Source: Candidatus Thiomargarita nelsonii (GTDB lineage Bacteria; Pseudomonadota; Gammaproteobacteria; Beggiatoales; Beggiatoaceae). Taken from it: 6,368 nucleotides of DNA. Of the stretch, positions 4,928-6,368 are shown one piece after another (the stretch's first letter is position 1; the number at the start of each line of letters is the position of its first letter). The translations under genes were made by a program, and so were the position numbers. The notes beneath the pieces are model-generated. The model was not told the origin of the DNA. It was given only the letters and a program-made list of their open reading frames with translations, and searched no databases. The stretch covers positions 1 through 6,368 of the forward strand of contig LUTY01001017.1 of NCBI GenBank assembly GCA_001640045.1, in the 5' to 3' direction.

Positions 4928-6319
4928 TTCTGCTTTTACGCTTTGTTCACCTTCAAGGGCTTTTTTCTCCAGCCTTTCCATGACACCAATCGTAGCAAAA
5001 CTCGATAACACATCAAGGTTAGTTTGTAACTTGTCCGCCTGAGCGCCCAAATTAACGATATTATGTGGCATCGTCACCTGAATGCCTCTCAAATTGGGAT
5101 AAATGATATTAGCAATATCTCGTTGAATTTCGGCCATATAAATGTCTGGAATCCTAGCCTCATACTTAGCTTTGAGTACATCGGCTTCAGCAACCCCTTT
5201 TTCTCGAATCGCCTTAGCTTCAAATTGCGCCGCTTCAAAGTTAGCCTCCTGAATTTGCCGTTCTGCCTGCGCCATAGCTAACTCTTTAGACTTTTGAATC
5301 TCAGCCAATTTTTTGACCTTTTCATATTCAATGATTTCTTTATCGGCTTGCTTTTCGGCAACTTCCACATCACGTTGCTTGGCAATGACAGCCAATTCTT
5401 TTAGTTTTAAAGCCTCCTGCTTAGCCTTGGTGCGTTCAATTTCAGCGCGTAGTTGTGCGGTTTTGGCTTGCTCTTTAGCCGTCTCTTGTTCTTGCACCGC
5501 TTTAATACGATCCGCAACTAAACGTTTTTTATCAGCCAACAATCTTTCCAATTGTGCTTCAGGTACTGGACCACCTAAAGTAATTTGGGTGACTTCAATA
5601 CCATAAATATCAAGCGGATTTTCCAAGCGCACCATTTTGCCATCAGGTGCCATGACAGGTACTGTTTTCCAGACCAAGGTTTTTGCCTTCTGCAATTGCG
5701 TTGAGTTTTCTTGCCCCAAACCGACAGGCGCTAAGCCCATTTGTTCGATTTCAACCTGTTTGCGTTCGGTTTTATAGATGCCATTGCGAAGTTGATCAGT
5801 CAGTGCCGCTTTAAATTGGTTTAAGCCACCTTGAAAAAATTCTTCCCCGGTGTACTGTGTTGCCGTATTGACAACCACATCACGAGAGGTTTTGGTCAAC
5901 AGCGCATCAAGCAGATTGTCAAAACTCCTGAATTCTCTGTGAATCGTGGCAATCTTTTCCTTGTTAAGCGGTAATTTGTAGCGAAAAGTTGTCGGAATTT
6001 CTCCTGTATAGGTGTCGGCAAAACGGACGGTAATTGATCGCCTAGTTCGGCTCACCCGCTCACCATCAGTGCTACCAAAAGCAACCGTCATCACTTGTTT
6101 GTAAGGTGTGACACGCGAAAAAAAGGGCACTTGAAAATGAACACCCGGTTCTGTGTACACATCGATTGCACCAGTCAGTGTATTTTGGTAATGGTAGGTA
6201 TAACCCGATTCTGTCTGAAAATAGGCTGCGTTTATAAACAAAAAGCTGACTAGAACGATAATGATAATGCCCGCAAACTTTTTGAGGGTGCTAAATAAGG
6301 TCGTTTTAATTGACGACAT
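4925..6319 (-). CDS. SPFH/band-7 (prohibitin/stomatin-like) membrane protein, paralogue A
   Basis: The 464-aa product has an N-terminal membrane anchor (about residues 14-34, FAGIIIIVLVSFLFINAAYF). An SPFH/band-7 domain follows (about 35-255; GYTYHYQ, VYTEPGVHFQVPFFSRV, RFADTYTGEIPTTFRYKLP, RDVVVNTATQYTGEEFF, RNGIYKTERKQVEIEQM). Next come a charged coiled coil (about 255-385) and a conserved tail ending EKKALEGEQSVKAE. Short N-terminus, single anchor and long coil are typical of this family, which builds membrane-bound oligomeric scaffolds. The specific function is unknown. ATG 6319 is supported by AAGGAG 9 bases upstream and by the match in N-terminal layout to paralogue B. It is about 70% identical by eye to the gene at 2554-4008 and highest at the C-terminus. 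It is read in the same direction as the Uma2 gene but is separated from it by repeats and a putative promoter. Confidence 0.92.
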   Translation of the reverse strand: MSSIKTTLFSTLKKFAGIIIIVLVSFLFINAAYFQTESGYTYHYQNTLTGAIDVYTEPGVHFQVPFFSRVTPYKQVMTVAFGSTDGERVSRTRRSITVRFADTYTGEIPTTFRYKLPLNKEKIATIHREFRSFDNLLDALLTKTSRDVVVNTATQYTGEEFFQGGLNQFKAALTDQLRNGIYKTERKQVEIEQMGLAPVGLGQENSTQLQKAKTLVWKTVPVMAPDGKMVRLENPLDIYGIEVTQITLGGPVPEAQLERLLADKKRLVADRIKAVQEQETAKEQAKTAQLRAEIERTKAKQEALKLKELAVIAKQRDVEVAEKQADKEIIEYEKVKKLAEIQKSKELAMAQAERQIQEANFEAAQFEAKAIREKGVAEADVLKAKYEARIPDIYMAEIQRDIANIIYPNLRGIQVTMPHNIVNLGAQADKLQTNLDVLSSFATIGVMERLEKKALEGEQSVKAE

Positions 6320-6328
6320 ATGATGTTT

Positions 6329-6334
6329 CTCCTT
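6329..6334 (-). promoter_or_regulatory. Shine-Dalgarno of SPFH paralogue A
   Basis: AAGGAG on the minus strand (part of AAAGGAGA), 9 bases before ATG 6319. It is the strongest ribosome-binding site in the window and fixes this start. Confidence 0.85.
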
Positions 6335-6341
6335 TGGTTAT

Positions 6342-6361
6342 GTGCAAGGTACGCCTTGCAC
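6342..6361. repeat. Hairpin GTGCAAGG-TACG-CCTTGCAC upstream of SPFH-A
   Basis: This perfect 8-bp stem with a 4-base loop lies just upstream of the Shine-Dalgarno. Bases 6342-6355 (GTGCAAGGTACGCC) are the exact reverse complement of 4864-4877 inside the nested repeat at the other end of the gene, so both belong to one dispersed repeat family. The repeat may continue past the window edge. Confidence 0.7.
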
Positions 6362-6368
6362 TCCTGAT

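Overview
The window looks like chromosome from a gammaproteobacterium with an AT-leaning, repeat-rich genome. The combination of a kinase/DUF1566 fusion protein, a Uma2-family nuclease and many hairpin-type interspersed repeats suggests a Beggiatoa/Thiotrichales-like sulfur bacterium. That placement is an impression from style and gene content, not a proven assignment.

Layout. Positions 1-1662 (+ strand) hold the 3' part of a large gene, cut by the window edge. It encodes the C-terminal lobe of a Ser/Thr protein kinase, five copies of an alanine-rich helical repeat, and a C-terminal DUF1566 (Lcl_C, C-type-lectin-like) domain. The last ~100 bases differ sharply in composition from the rest of the gene: 29 consecutive codons end in G or C, and many are NNC. 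This is what a variable region (VR) of a diversity-generating retroelement (DGR) looks like. A G6/C6 hairpin with a T-tract follows. No template repeat or reverse transcriptase was seen in the window. Positions 1663-2553 are a convergent intergenic region full of inverted repeats, including a MITE-like element with 26-bp terminal inverted repeats, plus one doubtful small ORF.

Positions 2554-6319 (- strand) carry, in transcription order: an SPFH/band-7 membrane protein (4925-6319); a 328-bp spacer with a perfect 33-bp inverted repeat, a nested 110-bp inverted-repeat element and an extended -10 promoter; a Uma2-family PD-(D/E)XK protein (4072-4596); and a second SPFH protein (2554 to about 4008), paralogous to the first. 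Uma2 and the second SPFH gene abut and are probably co-transcribed. The two SPFH proteins are about 70% identical by eye and differ mainly by an 18-residue tandem duplication in the coiled coil, so they may form hetero-oligomeric membrane scaffolds.

The most interesting candidate system is the kinase-repeat-DUF1566 protein as a retroelement-diversified sensor: a hypervariable lectin-like ligand-binding tip coupled through a helical stalk to a non-RD kinase. No direct functional link between it and the oppositely oriented SPFH/Uma2 genes can be shown from the sequence.
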